A program made the position numbers and the translations under genes. Shown piece after piece: positions 62,974 to 64,000 of a stretch of DNA of 64,000 nt. The DNA is from Dietzia sp. ANT_WB102 (GTDB lineage Bacteria > Actinomycetota > Actinomycetes > Mycobacteriales > Mycobacteriaceae). Position 1 is the stretch's first letter. Every line of letters starts with the position of its first letter. The stretch is taken from contig NZ_VOBA01000003.1 of assembly GCF_008369165.1 (NCBI RefSeq), forward strand, positions 89,146 through 153,145. Direction: 5' to 3'. The notes under the pieces were generated by a model, which saw only the letters and a program-made list of their open reading frames with translations, was not told the DNA's origin and ran no database searches.

Positions 62974-64000
62974 TCAGCCTCGACCGTTCGGTTGAGCTGG
63001 CCCTGGTGCCGGAGGCGGCTCGTTGACAGTCGCGCGATCCACATCGAATCCCACCCATCCGAGTACTGCGGTCACCTCCGGAGGGAGTGGCGGGAGCCCC
63101 GGAAGCGCAGGGAGCGAGATATGACCCTCATGTAGCGCCCAGATCGAACCACCGATGCCGATCGAACCGAGACCGAGAGAGCCAGCAGCGATCGATCCTG
63201 CAGACGAGGCTCCGTCTGCCACGATCTGGGAACCGCTATTCAGAGATCCGAGTGCGTGCACGCCGCCAGTGCTTCCCTGATCTACTGCGTCGGAGCCGAG
63301 ATCGAGCAGGCTGCCGAGCGAGCCCGTACCGGATCCGTTGCCAGCGTCCGAGCCGCCCGACTGGCTCCCGAGAGAACCACCAAGCGAACTCGGATCCAGA
63401 GACCCGGGCCCATCCTGGCTTCCCACACTGCCCAAGGCGCCGTCATCGGAACCGGAACCATCCGAGCCTCCCGGATTACCGGCTGTCGAGTCCCCTGCGG
63501 AGCCGCCGATCACACTCAGGGAATCTCCCGATAGAGAACCGAGGCCATCCTTAATACCGGAACTTCCTTGAGCCAGGTCGCCGGAGCCTGCACCCACCGA
63601 ACCACTGTTCGATCCGAGAGCGCTCGAGCCAAGAAGAAGACCGAGCGAGCCGGCCCCGAGGACGCCCAATGAGCCAAGTCCAATGCCGCCGAGCGATCCG
63701 GAAGCCGGATCACCCACGGTCACCGTCAACTCAGCCTCATCGACCGAACCATCCGGATACGTCACCGTCACCGGCACCGTCAGCTCAGTACCCGGCGCAG
63801 CACCCTCAGGAGCCGTCACCGTCACCGCACCAGTGTCCGGATCCACAACCACAGTCCACCCGGCCGGAGGAACAAACCCGTCCTCCACCGCGAACTCCGT
63901 GCCCGCCGGCAGATCAGCAGTCTGCTCCACCGTCACCGACTCACCCGGCTGCACCTCCACATCCGAGTACACCGGAACATTCTCATCAGCATCCGTGACC
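62974..64000 (-). CDS. Rib/YPDG-domain GSL surface protein, 5' end outside window
   Basis: The frame is open to the window end, so the start lies beyond it; about 342 residues are visible. The first 90 or so are a Rib/YPDG-type domain (YSDVEVQPGESVTVEQTADL, GWTVVVDPDTGAVTVTAPEG, VTYPDGSVDEAELTVTV), the repeating module of Gram-positive surface proteins. A 170-residue Gly/Ser region with GSLG repeats follows, then the hydrophobic GLGSIGIGGSIWAL, then ISLPALPGLPPLPPEV and a tail ending APGPAQPNGRG. It lacks LPXTG. Upstream probably holds more Rib repeats and a signal peptide. Envelope adhesin or coat protein by inference. Confidence 0.82.
   Translation of the reverse strand, partial: VTDADENVPVYSDVEVQPGESVTVEQTADLPAGTEFAVEDGFVPPAGWTVVVDPDTGAVTVTAPEGAAPGTELTVPVTVTYPDGSVDEAELTVTVGDPASGSLGGIGLGSLGVLGAGSLGLLLGSSALGSNSGSVGAGSGDLAQGSSGIKDGLGSLSGDSLSVIGGSAGDSTAGNPGGSDGSGSDDGALGSVGSQDGPGSLDPSSLGGSLGSQSGGSDAGNGSGTGSLGSLLDLGSDAVDQGSTGGVHALGSLNSGSQIVADGASSAGSIAAGSLGLGSIGIGGSIWALHEGHISLPALPGLPPLPPEVTAVLGWVGFDVDRATVNEPPPAPGPAQPNGRG

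Overview
This window comes from a high-GC actinobacterium of the order Mycobacteriales. The evidence is a complete mce-type steroid importer operon, F420-dependent enzymes, a ThrE exporter, many GTG starts and apparently leaderless genes. Dietzia is my best guess at genus, from the combination of a cholesterol-type catabolic locus with Gly/Ser-rich 'GSL' exported proteins; this was not tested by any search. No phage, insertion sequence, CRISPR array or rRNA was seen.

Layout. 1-18 kb is mainly housekeeping: a multicopper oxidase cut by the window edge, purB, an aminotransferase, an SLC13 transporter, an exported GH43-like protein, an acyl-CoA synthetase, an acyl-CoA dehydrogenase, idi, purD, a TetR regulator, a HIT protein, two NTF2-like paralogues, tRNA-Thr(TGT), thrE, a 60-aa protein and otsA. 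18-28.5 kb is a minus-strand mce4-type operon (yrbE4A, yrbE4B, mceA-F, two Mam genes). 28.7-49.5 kb holds steroid side-chain genes (hsd4A, fdxD, fadE26-fadE27, fadD19 coupled to a flavoenzyme, echA19, an aldehyde dehydrogenase, a second fadD, an F420 enzyme, and a DUF35-ltp4-ltp3-NTF2-F420 operon). A patch of exported surface-protein genes interrupts it at 38.3-42.0 kb. 49.6-61.7 kb holds an epoxide-hydrolase-like gene, cyp125, fadA5, a GNAT protein, an Rv3547-like nitroreductase, a large GSL protein, two SDRs, echA20, ipdA, ipdB and ipdC. 61.8-64 kb has a small exported protein, a decayed thiolase fragment and the 3' end of a further Rib/YPDG surface protein.

How it works together. The Mce importer brings in sterol. 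Cyp125 and possibly the aldehyde dehydrogenase oxidise C26. FadD19, FadD17-like, FadE26-FadE27, EchA19, Hsd4A and FadA5 run side-chain beta-oxidation. Ltp3/Ltp4 with DUF35 fit C24-branched side chains. EchA20 and IpdA/B/C open the last two rings. Nine sites match or resemble the KstR consensus TnnAACnnGTTnnA, and one resembles the KstR2 consensus AnCAAGnnCTTGnT. Ring A/B genes (kshA, kstD, hsa), ltp2-chsH1-chsH2-fadE29-fadE28, kstR and kstR2 are not in the window.

Most notable: a family of Gly/Ser-rich exported proteins sharing a C-terminal hydrophobic and LPxLP-type module without an LPXTG signal; KstR operators fused to the -10 box of leaderless genes; and a thiolase remnant with two in-frame stops where fadA6 would be expected.
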